Shown here: in pieces, positions 47,873 through 59,493 of the stretch
How positions within the stretch are numbered: the first letter of the stretch is position 1
Layout: each line of letters starts with the position of its first letter
From: Buxus sempervirens
Lineage: Eukaryota > Streptophyta > Magnoliopsida > Buxales > Buxaceae
Direction of reading: 5' to 3'
Assembly (NCBI GenBank): GCA_947561395.2
Contig: OX387184.1
Span: 41,220,766 to 41,284,765, forward strand
DNA length: 64,000 nt
Notes under the pieces: model-generated
What the model was told of the DNA's origin: nothing
Seen by the model: only the letters and a program-made list of their open reading frames with translations
Databases searched by the model: none
Translations under genes and position numbers: made by a program

Positions 47873-48831
47873 CTGAAAATTGTTTTGATTACTGCCTTGA
47901 CGTTGCAAAAGTACTGGTTTAGTTCAATATCTAGAAGTTTACTCACCCCAAATAGATACAATGTGGAATTTCCCTGGTGGGAGCAAGAATACAATGCATA
48001 GAGTCACACCAGCAGAAATACCTTACTAATGTATTGACTTTGTTGTTATCTTTCTTTCTCAATTTTCCTTGCACTTTGATGTTTGTGTTTCGTTTTTTCT
48101 TCATTTGTTTTCAATTGCTAACAGCTACTTTAGACTATACAACTCCATCAATATTCAAACTTCATCCTTTACTGCAATTAATTAATTAGAATTAAGATGC
48201 TGTAAGCTACAGGTTCTCTCACCTTTTACCATTAATTCTTCTTATCTTTTTACTGGTTCTTAATTATGATGCAATTTCTTAGATTTTTAGTATATGCAGA
48301 CTTTTGTCATTCTTTTCATTTATGACTCCTGCTGTAGAGATCAGAAGGGCCAGATGTGCTAAGAATTGAATGATATTTTTGATTAACTTAAACTAGTTGA
48401 GTGATCTCTAACATGTTATCATTATAGCAAGATGAACTGAAATTATTTACTGTCTCTTTTGATTGATCAAGTAAGAGGAGCTGTAGAATGACATTATTTC
48501 TAAGAACTCAAGTAGACCAAAGATGAGAGAAAAACCAAAGAGCAGCAATCAGGTAAAACTTGAGGATACCAGTTTATACCCTCTCCAAAGATACAATGCA
48601 ACCACCCACAAATTACCAATCTGTTTGATTCCAAAATCTATTAACTCATAATCCAAAAAGAGGCAGAAGACTTTCACTTATGTATCGACCCCACCTCACA
48701 GAGTACACACACACACACACTTGATTATTATTGGTTATTACGTTATAAATTATTATTTATTATTAGTGTAGCATCTAATTGAAACACATCTTTTGTAATA
48801 AACAGGTAATCTCTTATCAATATATAATATC
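47873..48831. other. CACTA1 interior, no exon recognised
   Basis: Contains an (AC)n microsatellite at about 48704-48719 and possible intron sequence of gene X. No coding motif. Confidence 0.35.
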
Positions 48832-49041
48832 ATGGACAGAAGTTGGATTCAAAAATCAAGGCTTAGTGTAGATTACAGAGGAGTACAAGGATTTATTGAG
48901 CTAGCATTTGCTCGTGGAGCCACCTTGAATGGGAAGATAAGGTGTCCATGTCCAAAGTGCAACAATGTTTTCTATCAGGATAGGGACACATCATTCACCC
49001 ATATGATATTGAATGGATTTGATCAAAATTACAACATCTAA
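48832..49041 (+). pseudogene. CACTA transposase-associated domain (TnpD N-terminus) fragment
   Basis: MDRSWIQKSRLSVDYRGVQG followed by CPCPKCNN and HMILNGFDQNY matches the Transpos_assoc domain that begins En/Spm TnpD proteins (family form MD.SWM...CPC..C, GF...Y). It stops after 69 residues, where the family continues with W.HGE. The UBC piece starts within about 80 bases, so the capture junction probably lies just after it. This is the main coding evidence that CACTA1 is a CACTA element. Confidence 0.75.
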
Positions 49042-49124
49042 TGATACTGAAAATATGCTCTTTATTATCTGAATGCTGTCACTTCACTATTGGTATTTAC
49101 TGTTGCTGGCTCCTTGTTTTGCAG

Positions 49125-49313
49125 ATATTCTGAATGATTCATGGTCCCCAGCCATGACAGTTAGTTCAATCTGCATAAGCATTCTTTCCATGTTATCAAG
49201 CTCAACTGTGAAGGTTCGTGTCTAAGAAGCAATCAGTGGTTTGAATTTTTTTTTTTTTAAATATTAGTGTAGCGCTCACATGGTTTTAAACTTATATGCA
49301 GTCACGCCCAGCA
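49125..49313 (+). pseudogene. UBC15-18-type E2 ubiquitin-conjugating enzyme fragment
   Basis: Exon 49125-49213, after a TTTTGCAG acceptor, reads DILNDSWSPAMTVSSICIS, then ILSMLSSSTVK before a GT donor. It matches the post-catalytic segment of plant UBC15-18 proteins (family form CLDIL.DSWSPAMTV). About 100 bases later, after TATGCAG, the first residues of the next exon (RPA) remain and the match stops at 49313, where the 39-bp repeat starts. The Cys-bearing exon is absent. Retained intron borders show capture of genomic DNA by CACTA1. Confidence 0.8.
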
Positions 49314-50526
49314 GAGGAAGTGCACACGAACAAATGGACAGGAATTGATATAATTTTTCCATTTCAGTTAGATTTTCATGAAAAACTAATAGATATTTTT
49401 GTGATTCTGATCCTTGAACATGTTGCATTTTCTTAATGATCATGTTGTTGATTTTTTGAGCTGGGAGATGGAGAATAAAGCAGTGGTCCTTACAGTTGTG
49501 CTTGTCACGAAGTGCCATTTAGATTCCTTGTGCTTTCTTTTTCTCCCATATTACCTTAAAACATGCATATACTATTACCAGGCAAAGAAGGACAATGGGC
49601 CCCCTCTGCATTTGAATAACAGGACTCTGGCTCTCTGCTAGAACAACTCCAGATGTTATTGGGTAAATCCTGCTCTTCTTTTTACTCCTTTTGGTTGAAA
49701 TTTTCTGGGGTTTAATGCATTCTAATCAAAACTACCACAGACAAACCTGCTTTGGGAATCCTATGATCTCTCTGTAATAGTCTCATCTGAAGTGAATAAT
49801 AAAGGTGTTTGGATGATTGAAGCATTAAGGGAAGCTCCTGGGAGCTTCGATGCTTCCATCTTCACCTCGCCCCCTCGGTATGATTATCCTACTGTGGATC
49901 ATCCTTGTATGGCAATTTGAGTCCACAGAGAGTGAGGGAATGGCTTGCTTATCATGTGAGGCTGTTAGGGGTAAGATCACATTTTGTAATTCATGATGCT
50001 GGAGGGGTTCATAGAGAGGTTTTGGATGTTTTGAAGCCTTGGATGGAGAAAGGGTATGTGACATTGCAGGACATTAGAGAGCAGGAGAGGTTTGATGGGT
50101 ATTATCATAATCAGTTCATGGTGGTGAATGATTGTTTGCATCGGTATCGGTTTGCAGCAAAATGGATGTTCTTCTTTGATGTCGATGAATACGTGTATGT
50201 TCCTCCCAAGAGCACCATTAGATCGGTTCTTGATAGCCTCTCTGATTATACGCAATTCACAATAGAGCAGATGCCCATGTCAAACAAATTGTGTCTCGCT
50301 GCCGATGCTGGGAAAACTTTTAGGTATGAACTTGAACTCCGTGAGTGTGATGAGCTCCATTTTGCTTTTCTCAATTTACTGATAGATTGAATTAATGCCA
50401 CATATTTACTGAAAATTCATGTTGGTCGAAGAAACCCTTAACAAAACTGAAACCTATTAAGACAATCCCAAAAACCGACCCCTAATAGAGGAAGTGCACA
50501 TGAACAAATGGACAGGAATTGATATA
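49314..50526 (+). repeat. 39-bp direct repeats flanking the galactan-synthase insert
   Basis: GAGGAAGTGCACACGAACAA and the following 19 bases at 49314-49352 recur at 50488-50526 with one difference (CACATGAAC). The galactan-synthase fragment lies between them. Confidence 0.85.
49757..50323 (+). pseudogene. GT92 galactan synthase (GALS-like) fragment
   Basis: GALS enzymes extend beta-1,4-galactan in pectin, in the Golgi. The readable part includes SYDLSVIVSSEVNNKGVWMI, then GNLSPQRVREWLAYHVRLLG, HFVIHDAGGVHREVLDVLKP, DIREQERFDGYYHNQFMVV, NDCLHRYRFAAKWMFFFDVD (with the DVDE metal-binding motif) and FTIEQMPMSNKLC. One base is missing near 49885, where the family reads YDYLYCGSS, so the first 45 codons are out of frame with the rest. 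The exon ends with a phase-2 donor at 50323 and no following exon is present. The N-terminal membrane anchor and C-terminal third are missing. It is held within CACTA1 close to the right end. Confidence 0.85.
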
Positions 50527-50544
50527 GTAGGTAATTCACTCACA

Positions 50545-50799
50545 ACGGTTGTGGGCCGCTTAAATCAAGGTAATGGGCCGTCCCAACCGTTGGGGGCCAT
50601 CCCAATGGTCGGAAAAAGAAAATTCAAATAAACAATTACCGGCGGTTGTAAACCGCCAGTAATGGTCTAAACATACAATCGACAAACAGCGTTTCTTATT
50701 ACTGGCAGTTGGGGAAACGCCAGTAATATAATTACCGGCGGGTTTTTATTTTTACCGGCAGTTTTAAAACCGCCGGTAAAAACCTGTTTTTTAGTAGTG
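50545..50799. repeat. 3' subterminal hairpins and right end of CACTA1
   Basis: Inverted words ACCGGCGGTTGTAAACCGCC, ACTGGCAGTTGGGGAAACGC and TTTTACCGGCAGTTTTAAAA precede the terminal TTTTTTAGTAGTG. Confidence 0.75.
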
Positions 50800-51780
50800 T
50801 AATGTTACATTCATGCAAATAAGCATGAAAGATTGACTATAGCATTATCTGGGCATTATGTCTATCTTTCTCAAATCATAAAAAAAACAAGGCAGTAATT
50901 GATAACAAGCAAAATGGATTGACCGTCTTCCCTTCTTTTCTTTTTTTATTTCTGTATCCTTTTTTCTCTTCTCACCACAAAACTACAAAATGTAGATTTC
51001 ATATTGGTATCAAAGTATTGAGTTGCGAAACCATACTCAATACTCAAGTCAAATGATAACCCATATTCATTATTCATCCACAATTCACAGTAACTAAAAA
51101 AAAGGACAATAACCTTGTGTCATTCCCATATAAGAAAGGTGTTGGTAGGGGTAGATTATCAATAGACCTAAACTTTAAGATTTTTGTGCAAAGTGGCTGT
51201 AACCATATCTGAACTTGTGTTCTGTGTTTTCATGTTGGCAAGAGTATGCTTTTATCACCACACCAAGTGATGGTCCCTAAAATTCCAGACTATAAAAGAA
51301 CCATTTCTAACCATAACAAGGTTAGACAACATTCATGGAAATAGTTCTAGAATATTCTATAAAATGAAAGTTAAAGTAGATGTTAGAATAATCAAAATTT
51401 ATTTAGTTATTTAGTGTGAAAATGCCAAAGGCATGGGACACTAAAAATGAAAAATAAAGATCTGATATGAACTCCTATTTCAAGGATTTTAGCATACTGA
51501 CCTAACCCATGACACTAGAGATCACAATGGCAGCCAAAGAGCACTGAGATGGAGACATGTACGCATCAGTTAGCAAGTCCATTGGGCATGTCTGTCTCCC
51601 ACAATGGGATTTAGTAAACCTACATAAAAACCTTTAATAATAATTAGAAAAGTAGGTAGACTTTACCTGCTAAAAAAACTATTAGCACCCCAAATATATA
51701 AATAATAAGAAAAGTAGGTAAATATATAAATAATGAGTTACAGTGCTTTGAACAACAGGCTTTGAATTAAATTTAAGCTT
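50800..51780. other. AT-rich flank, no gene recognised
   Basis: No conserved frame. AAGAAAAGTAGGTA recurs at about 51645 and 51708. Confidence 0.35.
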
Positions 51781-53995
51781 TCAGACTGTAGCAGCTTTCT
51801 CCAGTACTGTAGACCGCACTTGATTTGCATGATGGAAGACAAGGTCTACTAACAACTTCTGGCGGAAGTACGTTATATCGGCCTAAACAATTAGATCAAT
51901 TCATTAACCAGTGCTTAAAGCAAGAAAGGCCAAAACACTTTCTTGGGAAAAATATCGTGTCAATTTGTTGCCATCCCATAACTCCATAAACTTTAGCATG
52001 AAGATTCCACAATCAACCCTAGGGTAAGAAAGTAGATTCATCAGGACCGTGAACAATCCCTTTAACTATGTAAGGATTAACTCATAACTATACCCATTAG
52101 TTTGATGCGGGACGTCAATGGAGACTACTCCCCATTATGTTATGGGGACCTGAACATTATGAGTCCGATATACATTTCCAATGCTTTAGCCTACACAAAA
52201 GCACATGTGCATGAGGGATGTGAGACAAAAACAGTCAACTCCATTACTATTATTATATACTTGGTGAAATAATAACAAACCAATCGCGAAACCAGTTTAT
52301 GATTTGCATCTATTCTTCTTGACAAGAGGGAATCCAGGAGCTCAATTCTAAGTCGTTGACATTGACGACTAAAAACCAATGCTCCTCATGACATACTGAG
52401 ATGAATATCTGTGAACTCCAACATATATCAATAAATAGTAGAAATAAAAAAGAAAAAAAGAAAAAACTGAAGACGACTCCATATATATAACTAATGCAAT
52501 GTCATTGGAACTTACCAATTCACATTGAACAATGTCAAAGCCAAGCTGGCAAACATCAAAAAAACATTTTTGCATATGTTCCAATGCATATTCTGATCCA
52601 AGTACCGTTTGCTACATGTGTATAGGTTGGATATAAGTACGATAGTATATGTTAGATGGGAGCCATAGAAAGTTCAAATCATAAGACAAATACCATCATA
52701 CTTACACTAAAATAACTTGGCAAATAGTGCTTTGAGACACCCTTGTCATTAGTCAATTGTTGTATCTTTATAAGACTAGTTGCATGTGCATGGACAACCT
52801 ATGGAAATAATAAACTGTGAAAAAATTGTCCAAATCAAATTATACAACATCCAATTCATAAAGTGGATAGCATAAGAGCATACGGTACTACTCACTCTTT
52901 CACCATCCGGTAGACATAAAAGCTCACTACGACATACATGCGTCATGCCAAAGTTTACTAAAATTTACAATAAACAAATATATGTGCATCAAGATAGTAA
53001 CAAAGATACATCGAAAAAAATTTTAAAAGTCAAAGTAAAAAAAAAAAAAGCCCAATATCCATATGGTGGATCATACTCTGGTTCATTGACTTGTTTGATG
53101 TACTTAAGGATGTGTACTTCGTCTTTACGTAATTTGGTTCGTCTTTGATAAACAAAAAATGGGCTTTTTACTGTTTGAGAACGTTGTTTTAGGCGCGTTC
53201 TCCTAACAAAACATTTCATTGGCTCCTCAGCTAATAACTCCACAATATCATCACAATCTACACCGAATACAAAAGGAGTTATGTCAAAGTTTCAATAATT
53301 GTCAAGTGATGGACTAGGCAACGATTTGAAATAGAGTTTTTCTTGAAGGTCGACTTACTAGTACCATGAATAGGAAAGAGGCTAGGCTCGGTTTGGAGAT
53401 TTGCATAATCATGGAGTTGCTCAACTGTACTTGGCATTTGTTCATGATAGTGAGAGCTTGATGCATGACTAGTACTCCTTGATCCAATATACATGGTAAA
53501 AATTTCATATTCAGCTTGGAACTTTTTCGCAAATGAGACCATTTTGCCAAGGTGTTGTTGAACAATCTGACATGCAAAAAACATTTTAGTCCATGAAAAT
53601 AACACAATTTATACGGCAAAAGTATTCAAAATCATATCAAAGTTATCTCACTGGATCTGGATCGTCCTAAAATCGTCTAAGGTCTCCACATTTTATATTG
53701 ATGTCATGCAAGATCTCATTGTGATCCGTGGAAACATATCTCTTGTCAACAATCTGCATGACAACCATTAGATTTGACAGCCATGTTATACATAGCACAA
53801 ACACCTAACTTTGAATGTAATACTAATATACTATATCTACTTAAATGAGCTTATAGTCATAATTTCAATTTGGTACCTTCCCACAACCATAGCCACCCAA
53901 CATCCTCTCATCGCTATCCCTTTTATTGATAATATCATTTGTCCAGGCCACTATATGTGGGGTCGTCGCTCAGTGGGGATATTTTCCCCTACGAT
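51781..53995 (-). pseudogene. Ulp1-like (C48) cysteine protease gene of transposon type
   Basis: Ulp1 domains cleave SUMO-like proteins. Plant copies often ride in MULE (Kaonashi-type) or CACTA elements. Exons run right to left: WTNDIINKRDSDERMLGGYG (about 53930); KSPFFVYQRRTKLRKDEV (53100-53200); RSELLCLPDGERV (about 52920); VVHAHATSLIKIQQLTNDKG (52708-52799); QTVLGSEYALEHMQKCFFDV (52517-52612); IFISVCHEEHWFLVVNV (52360-52410) with the catalytic His; LRIELLDSLLSRRIDANHKL with the Asp; VVSIDVPHQTNG with the Gln-type segment (about 52110); VDCGIFMLKFMELWDG with the catalytic Cys (51950-52018); and a last exon, 51781-51882, ending RSTVLEKAATV. One frame change separates the His and Asp segments. 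The triad residues are all present but the gene is damaged. Exon edges other than the last are approximate. Confidence 0.7.
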
Positions 53996-54416
53996 AACCC
54001 GCACAAAATACAAAAACTGTTGCATGTACAAACATTAGAAGAGATGTTAGGCAAACATTAATGCCTAATATGGTCAATCTCATAAAATCTTATTGGAATT
54101 TTAGTTTATTCATCAAATTTCCATTTCTTCGTAGAAGATATTAGTATTTTAAATGTTATAGAATTAAATGCTCTATCAATAAAGAATAATAATTGACTCT
54201 TGATCCACAAGTTTAGGCAAACATTTATTTTCAATAACAAAGTAATATAAAATTTCAAAATAGCTAAAAACCAATATATCATTTGAGTTACAATAGTTCA
54301 AACAAAATCTGAAACATAAAGCATGGAAATCAAACTCTATGACGCCTAAATACAATGATTTACACATCAAAGTAAAAAAAAGAAAAAAAGAAAAAAGGTG
54401 TGAAGTGACATTGTCA
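53996..54416. other. no gene recognised
   Basis: AT-rich flank between the Ulp1-like gene and a repeat block. Confidence 0.3.
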
Positions 54417-54720
54417 TTTCTAAAAATTTATTCCTAATAGGCACTTGCTATCAATCGCAAGTGCATAATGTCATTTATAAGAAAAAAATACCTTCGACTA
54501 GTCGCAAGTGCGTAATATTGATTAGGAACATTAGGCACTTGCGACTTTCGCATTAGGCACTTGAACAAATAAATAGTATGACTAGATAGAAAATGCGACA
54601 TTGGAAGTCTAAAAATTTGACATTAGGCACTTGCAACATTGAAGGTATGAAAGTGCGAAAACAATAAAAGCCATTAGCATTTGAAAAAAAAAACCTTTGA
54701 TCAGTCGCACCTTTTTTTTA
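54417..54720 (-). repeat. GCACTTGCGA repeat block, inverse of 15.2-15.9 kb
   Basis: TTTATTCCTAATAGGCACTT, ATTAGGCACTTGCGACTTTC, TCGCAAGTGCGTAATATTGA and ATTAGGCACTTGCAACATTG recur. The first part is the reverse complement of about 15840-15925. Confidence 0.65.
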
Positions 54721-57506
54721 TCATAAAAATTAGCAAGAACCCCATGCATCACATGGGGATAGATAATAGCTACATATAATTTTCTAAGGCATTTTTTAGA
54801 GTAATTATGAAGTTTTAGAAGATGCTTCCCCAAGTTGAAGGCATCCTATTATTATTGATATTGTTATAATTATTGCTATGTCAAGGAAAAATATTAGATT
54901 CACAATTGAACAACAGATCTTATAGATCTGAATCCAAGTTAAATGAAAATATTTTCACCAGAATATAGATAACATTATTTTAATTTTGGACTCCAAAAAC
55001 TAATACAGATTATAAAATAAGATTGAACAACAATGAATCATCAAGTCAAAAAAATAAAGGGTCACAACAAGGCTAGACAAATGTGTACCAGGAGGCAAAA
55101 TTTTACAAAGCACTAAACCAATTGAAGAAGTTAAAAACCTCATATGAAATGTATTAGAATTATGCTTCTCTTGATAGTCATTGGTGTCCTCTAGCATATG
55201 TATGAGTTTTTTGTGGCTAATTTTTGCCTTCAATACTGTGGAGCAATAGTTACTATAGTATACAATCATAATGATCTTTAAAACTTTTTTATTTAAGCTC
55301 CCATATAAATGTCAAAATTTCTCATTGAAAGATTTAAAAACATATTTGTCTCTTAGAATTTTAGCTAAAGCACCATATATGAGAAATTCACAAGAAAGGA
55401 AATATCACCATCCACCAAATTGGATTCAACATGAATCACAAGTGCATAACGATAAACAAAGATAATTTGGTTAGTGTCCCAGGACCTTCAGCAGCATATA
55501 ATTAATCTGGTCATAATGAAATGATTATAAATTATGGCCTTTTATTGCACTTGGTAAAGGCTTGAAACATCAGAAAGGCTGTAAAACCCGCCAACCATAA
55601 CAATCGACTAACTAAATCTGAAAGAATTTGAGGAGAGAACTTATTTGAGATACTAACATCCCTAATTGAAGTGATTAACTTGCTATAGGAATACACTGTG
55701 GGCTTAAGCAATGTAATTAGATATCATGGCTATTTACCCATTGTTGGTTTGAACAAAAACAAATGAAAATAAGCAATTCATAGAACACAGTTGAATGAAG
55801 ATTTCAGAAATTGAGACAGGTAAGTCTCATCACTTTAACTATCAGAAGGAATAGGAACAATTTCCGTTTTGTCATCAAAATCTAAGTAAAGATTTTCCCT
55901 TCTCTATCTGATAGGAAACCATCATATACTAAATATGGATGAGATATGCCAATGTTTTCAAATATTAGCCTTTTCTAAGACCATAAGAAATCTTATGTAT
56001 TGTTTATGCTGGTATTGTCACCACAATACAAAATTCATGAAACTGCAAAATGGTACTGTATGTCCAGTCCAACTCCCTCTAGAATCCATGTATAATACTA
56101 TAACACAAAGTTTTTGTATTGAGATCTATTCTTTATTATAAATGTCCCCAATCTACTATCAAGAACCTCAGAAACATCACAAACCAGTATAAGGCAATAA
56201 ATTCAACATTCTAGGTTTTTCTTATTAAGCAAACCTTAACTATCCCCTCCTACTTTGTTGCATCACACAAATACATGTTAAGCATTATAAATCCAATAGT
56301 TCAGCAACTTGGTGATACCTGGTGTGAATTTAGTACCATGAATAGAAAAAGAACTACTTGAACAGAGCAAAAAACCATAGCAGCAAAAGTAGAAATAATA
56401 GAAAATAAAATCACTATTAGAAACATAGGACGCATCTAGAGTTAGAATATCATCTAGCATAGGGCTATTGATTTTTAACAATCATTAAAAACATCGAGAG
56501 CCCAAAGAGAAAGCATAAAGCACAAAAATCATAGACATCAACTAATATGAAGAATATAAAAACTCATGGTACACTGGACAAATATATAATAATCCAGTTT
56601 GTGTTTGAACATATGACAGTAAAAGCATTGATACACTACAACTTAGACAAAAACGTATACATTGTACAAGTAAGTAGCCAAGTCATGGATGATGTGGAGC
56701 TTCAAGGATTTAGAGTTGGGAGTTTGGAGCTTTGTGGTGAGTCCTGAGAAAAGACCTGTCGCACCAAATAACCCAATAGATTGCCGGTGGCACCAGATTC
56801 CATAGTTTTTATAAACTAGACTTCCCTTTCTTCCACCCCAAGCCTCTATAGCATAACTGAATTTTCAGCATCATGGGGTTCTTTATTTACTAAGTTGACT
56901 TGTTGCTATCTACAGGCTTTAATCAAAATTATTGATGATAAAATGCAAGGCTTTTAGTGGTCAAATATATTAAAGAGCAGTATTAAGTGGATGTAGGTTA
57001 TTGACCCCATTAATGCTTAACAAACATTAAAACATCATAAGAATATCACATTAAATCTCCATGTTCTTGAACACCTTCCCTTTCCTGTCTTGGTTGTTAT
57101 CCAATAGAAGATGGATTTAAATAAAGACATTAATATACATACAAATTAATACAAATCGATGCCATATTGAATCTTGCTAGCTTTAAATGTCAATGACGAA
57201 TAAGTTGAAGAGGTGATGCTAAAGAACAAAATTTGACAGCAAATGATCTCATGAAACCTAATTCCACACCTTAGAAAAGAACTAAACATTTTAAATGGAT
57301 GACTGAACTCTAGTTATAAACAAGTGACCATCCAAACAGTAAGATCTCATAGATCATTTCAGCATATGAATCATCATAAAGAAAAGAATCAGACAAATTA
57401 ATCACAGGGACAAGATAAATTGGTTGTCTGCTTTCATTTGGTAAGAAACAATATGGCAAAAACCAAGGTACTTGGATTTTAGAGATTTAGGATAGAACAC
57501 TTACGG
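54721..57506. other. 2.8 kb AT-rich sequence, nothing assigned
   Basis: Only short frames without motifs. A single CACTAC near 56635 is not supported as an element end. Possibly the worn downstream part of the minus-strand CACTA3. Confidence 0.35.
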
Positions 57507-58464
57507 GGCATTGTGAGACATGGAAAAATCAATTCAATGACTTCCTAATCGTCACAGGGGATTGGTTAAAAACAAAGAGTCACCACCATTCTGTTTAGGT
57601 GTGAATGGACACCAAAATCTCAAATAAGCACAAAAAGACAAATTTAGGGTAAAAATAACCCTATTAGAAAAACAACCAGAGATGGGTAAGGGGATTAGGT
57701 TATGAACAGGGGAAGGTGTTAGGCACCCCTATTCATCCACACAAGGTGGTTGCTAGGTATTGTTCATGTTTTTCAAAGAAAAAAAGGGCTTGCTAATTAA
57801 AACAAAAGTAAAAGAAAAACAAAAGAATGTATGGCTTTTTCCCATGTGAATGATCCAATTAATTATGGATCCTTCTTGTGAAAACAAGAGCCATTTTCTT
57901 GGGTTTCACGATTGACTGAAATCAAAATAAAGAAAACAAATCTAAAGTGAAAACTTAAAAAATCTGGCTTCTAGTTAAATTTTGGAAATCTAAAAAAAAT
58001 ATGATTTTTATAAAATATTGTAGAATTGAACTTGAATAGTCCAGGACATAGATACAGCCCATATTTCACATTAGATCAAGAAATCAAAACCAAAAATACC
58101 CATGTTGATGAAGAACATCAAAAGGGGAGAACTTAGACCGTAGGGTCTTCTCTCAAAACTAAAAAACAACTCAAAAACCATCTCATGAAACCCTAGAAAT
58201 TACTTTCAGGCTTCTGATTCCAGATCTATCACATAGATCATGATAGATCCAGGATCTTAGCCTAATATCACAAAAATCACGAAAACAATGCTGTAGGTGC
58301 AAAGATGTGAAAATTCCAAATTTTTGAAAAAAGTGGGGATCTTATGCTATAAACGTCATGGATTCATATGATTCATTCAGATTCAACCCAAAATCATTAA
58401 AACATTAGCAGGATATCCAAAACAGCCACATCTCACAGATTAGAGCACATGGGGTCTACCTTAC

Positions 58465-58728
58465 GGATCCACCTGTTCTCTTTTCCCCTAGCTCTCTCTT
58501 CACGTTTTACGGCTAGAGAGGATTCTTGAGGTACTTGGAGGCAGGTTTGGGTATACAAGCACAATCAAAGGCCTTATTCTATAAAAAGAGAAAAACAGAT
58601 TATAGGGTTCTATTCTAGGGATCCACCTGTTCTCTTTTCCCCTAGCTCTCTCTTCACGTTTTACGACTAGAGAGGATTCTTGAGGTACTTGGAGACAGGT
58701 TTGGGAATACAAGTACAAGATGGCCTTA
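58465..58728 (+). repeat. 152-bp tandem duplication in LTR C
   Basis: GGATCCACCTGTTCTCTTTT and the following sequence through GAGGTACTTGGAG.CAGGTTT recur 152 bases apart. Confidence 0.85.
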
Positions 58729-59107
58729 TTCTACAGCAATGGAGAAGATCCTATTATCTCTAGAATTGAAGACAGAAAATAAAAGGGAAAAGGGACTTAC
58801 TTGGATTGAGCAAGCAGAGCAGCAGGGATTCCTCTTTTCACTTGGAGTTCTTCAGACTTCAAATTAATGGCCTTTTGCTTGAGGAGAGGCCCTCTATTTA
58901 TAGGCAAACCCAGGGGTATGGTTGGTCCAGAGGGATATACCATGATCCTCAAGATTTGATTGAAAATAAGGATAATGCCCATCTATGGCCAATCAAAGAT
59001 AAATAGGAGATTTCGATGGATAAATAAGAGAATTCAAATCTCTCAGAGAGATATTGGATGAAGATAAGGCTCAGAAATCGAGCAAAGATAAAATTCGCAC
59101 AAAAACA

Positions 59108-59215
59108 TTGCGCCCGTATATGCATTGCGGGCAAGTGGTGCCTGCATTCTTAATACGGGCGCAGCATGCCTGTATACAATTTTTGGGCGCGACCAGCCCG
59201 CAAATACAATATGGG
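59108..59215. repeat. near-palindromic word array in LTR C
   Basis: TTGCGCCCGTATATGCATTG, GCGGGCAAG, TACGGGCGCAGCATGCCTGT, GGGCGCGACCAGCCCGC and ATGGGCACTGC recur within 110 bases. Confidence 0.7.
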
Positions 59216-59493
59216 CACTGCTTAAATGATTAAATTTTATGCATTTTTGTCCTGTTTCAAATCCCAATTACATGTTTCAATTATTTTCTCATTTTGTAGT
59301 GCAATTTGGGATGTCTACAGGCATTTGGTGGGCATTTTGGATGAGATGTTAATTGAGGATTCCGTGAATCTACACAACTCAATTTGACAGTTTACACATT
59401 CTTAAGACCAAGAAATAATCTTAGAAGAATCACCCAGCGCAACAAAAAAACAATAACTCCTTACATTTTCACGAGAAAATAAAGTATGTATAC

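Larger units (their letters stand above)
31243..50799 (+). mobile_element. CACTA1: outer CACTA element carrying host fragments
   Basis: Left end CACTACAAAATTTCGGG, right end inverse CACTACTAAAAAACAGG, with TAA on both sides (31240-31242, 50800-50802). Both subterminal regions carry TTTTACCGGC and ACCGCCGGTAA hairpin words. Subtracting the nested FAR1-MULE (7.2 kb) and LTR A4 (7.2 kb) leaves about 5 kb of its own sequence: a GC-rich leader (31417-31660), two minus-strand exons, a minus-strand gene fragment now split by LTR A4, a Transpos_assoc coding fragment, a UBC exon and a galactan-synthase fragment. It lacks a complete transposase and would be non-autonomous. Pairing of the two ends rests on the 3-bp TSD, the CACTA termini and the shared subterminal words, and no second pair of ends competes. 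Confidence 0.6.
57512..59319 (+). mobile_element. solo LTR, family C
   Basis: Starts TGTGAGACATGGAAAAATC, ends GGGATGTCTACA and has GGCAT on both sides (57507-57511, 59320-59324), 1.81 kb. It carries the GGGAAGGTGTTAGGCACCCC phrase common in plant LTRs and a 152-bp internal duplication (58465-58728). No internal domains follow, so it is a solo LTR. A palindromic block of GCGCCCGTAT/ATACGGGCGC words lies at about 59108-59215. Confidence 0.8.

Noticed and set aside
49905-50390. Functional glycosyltransferase gene
   Set aside because: It covers only the middle of the GT92 domain, has a one-base loss near 49885, reads into intron sequence after 50323 and lacks the membrane anchor and C-terminal third.
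56635-56640. CACTAC as the 3' end of the minus-strand CACTA3
   Set aside because: The following bases do not match other CACTA ends here, there are no subterminal hairpins and no partner end is visible.
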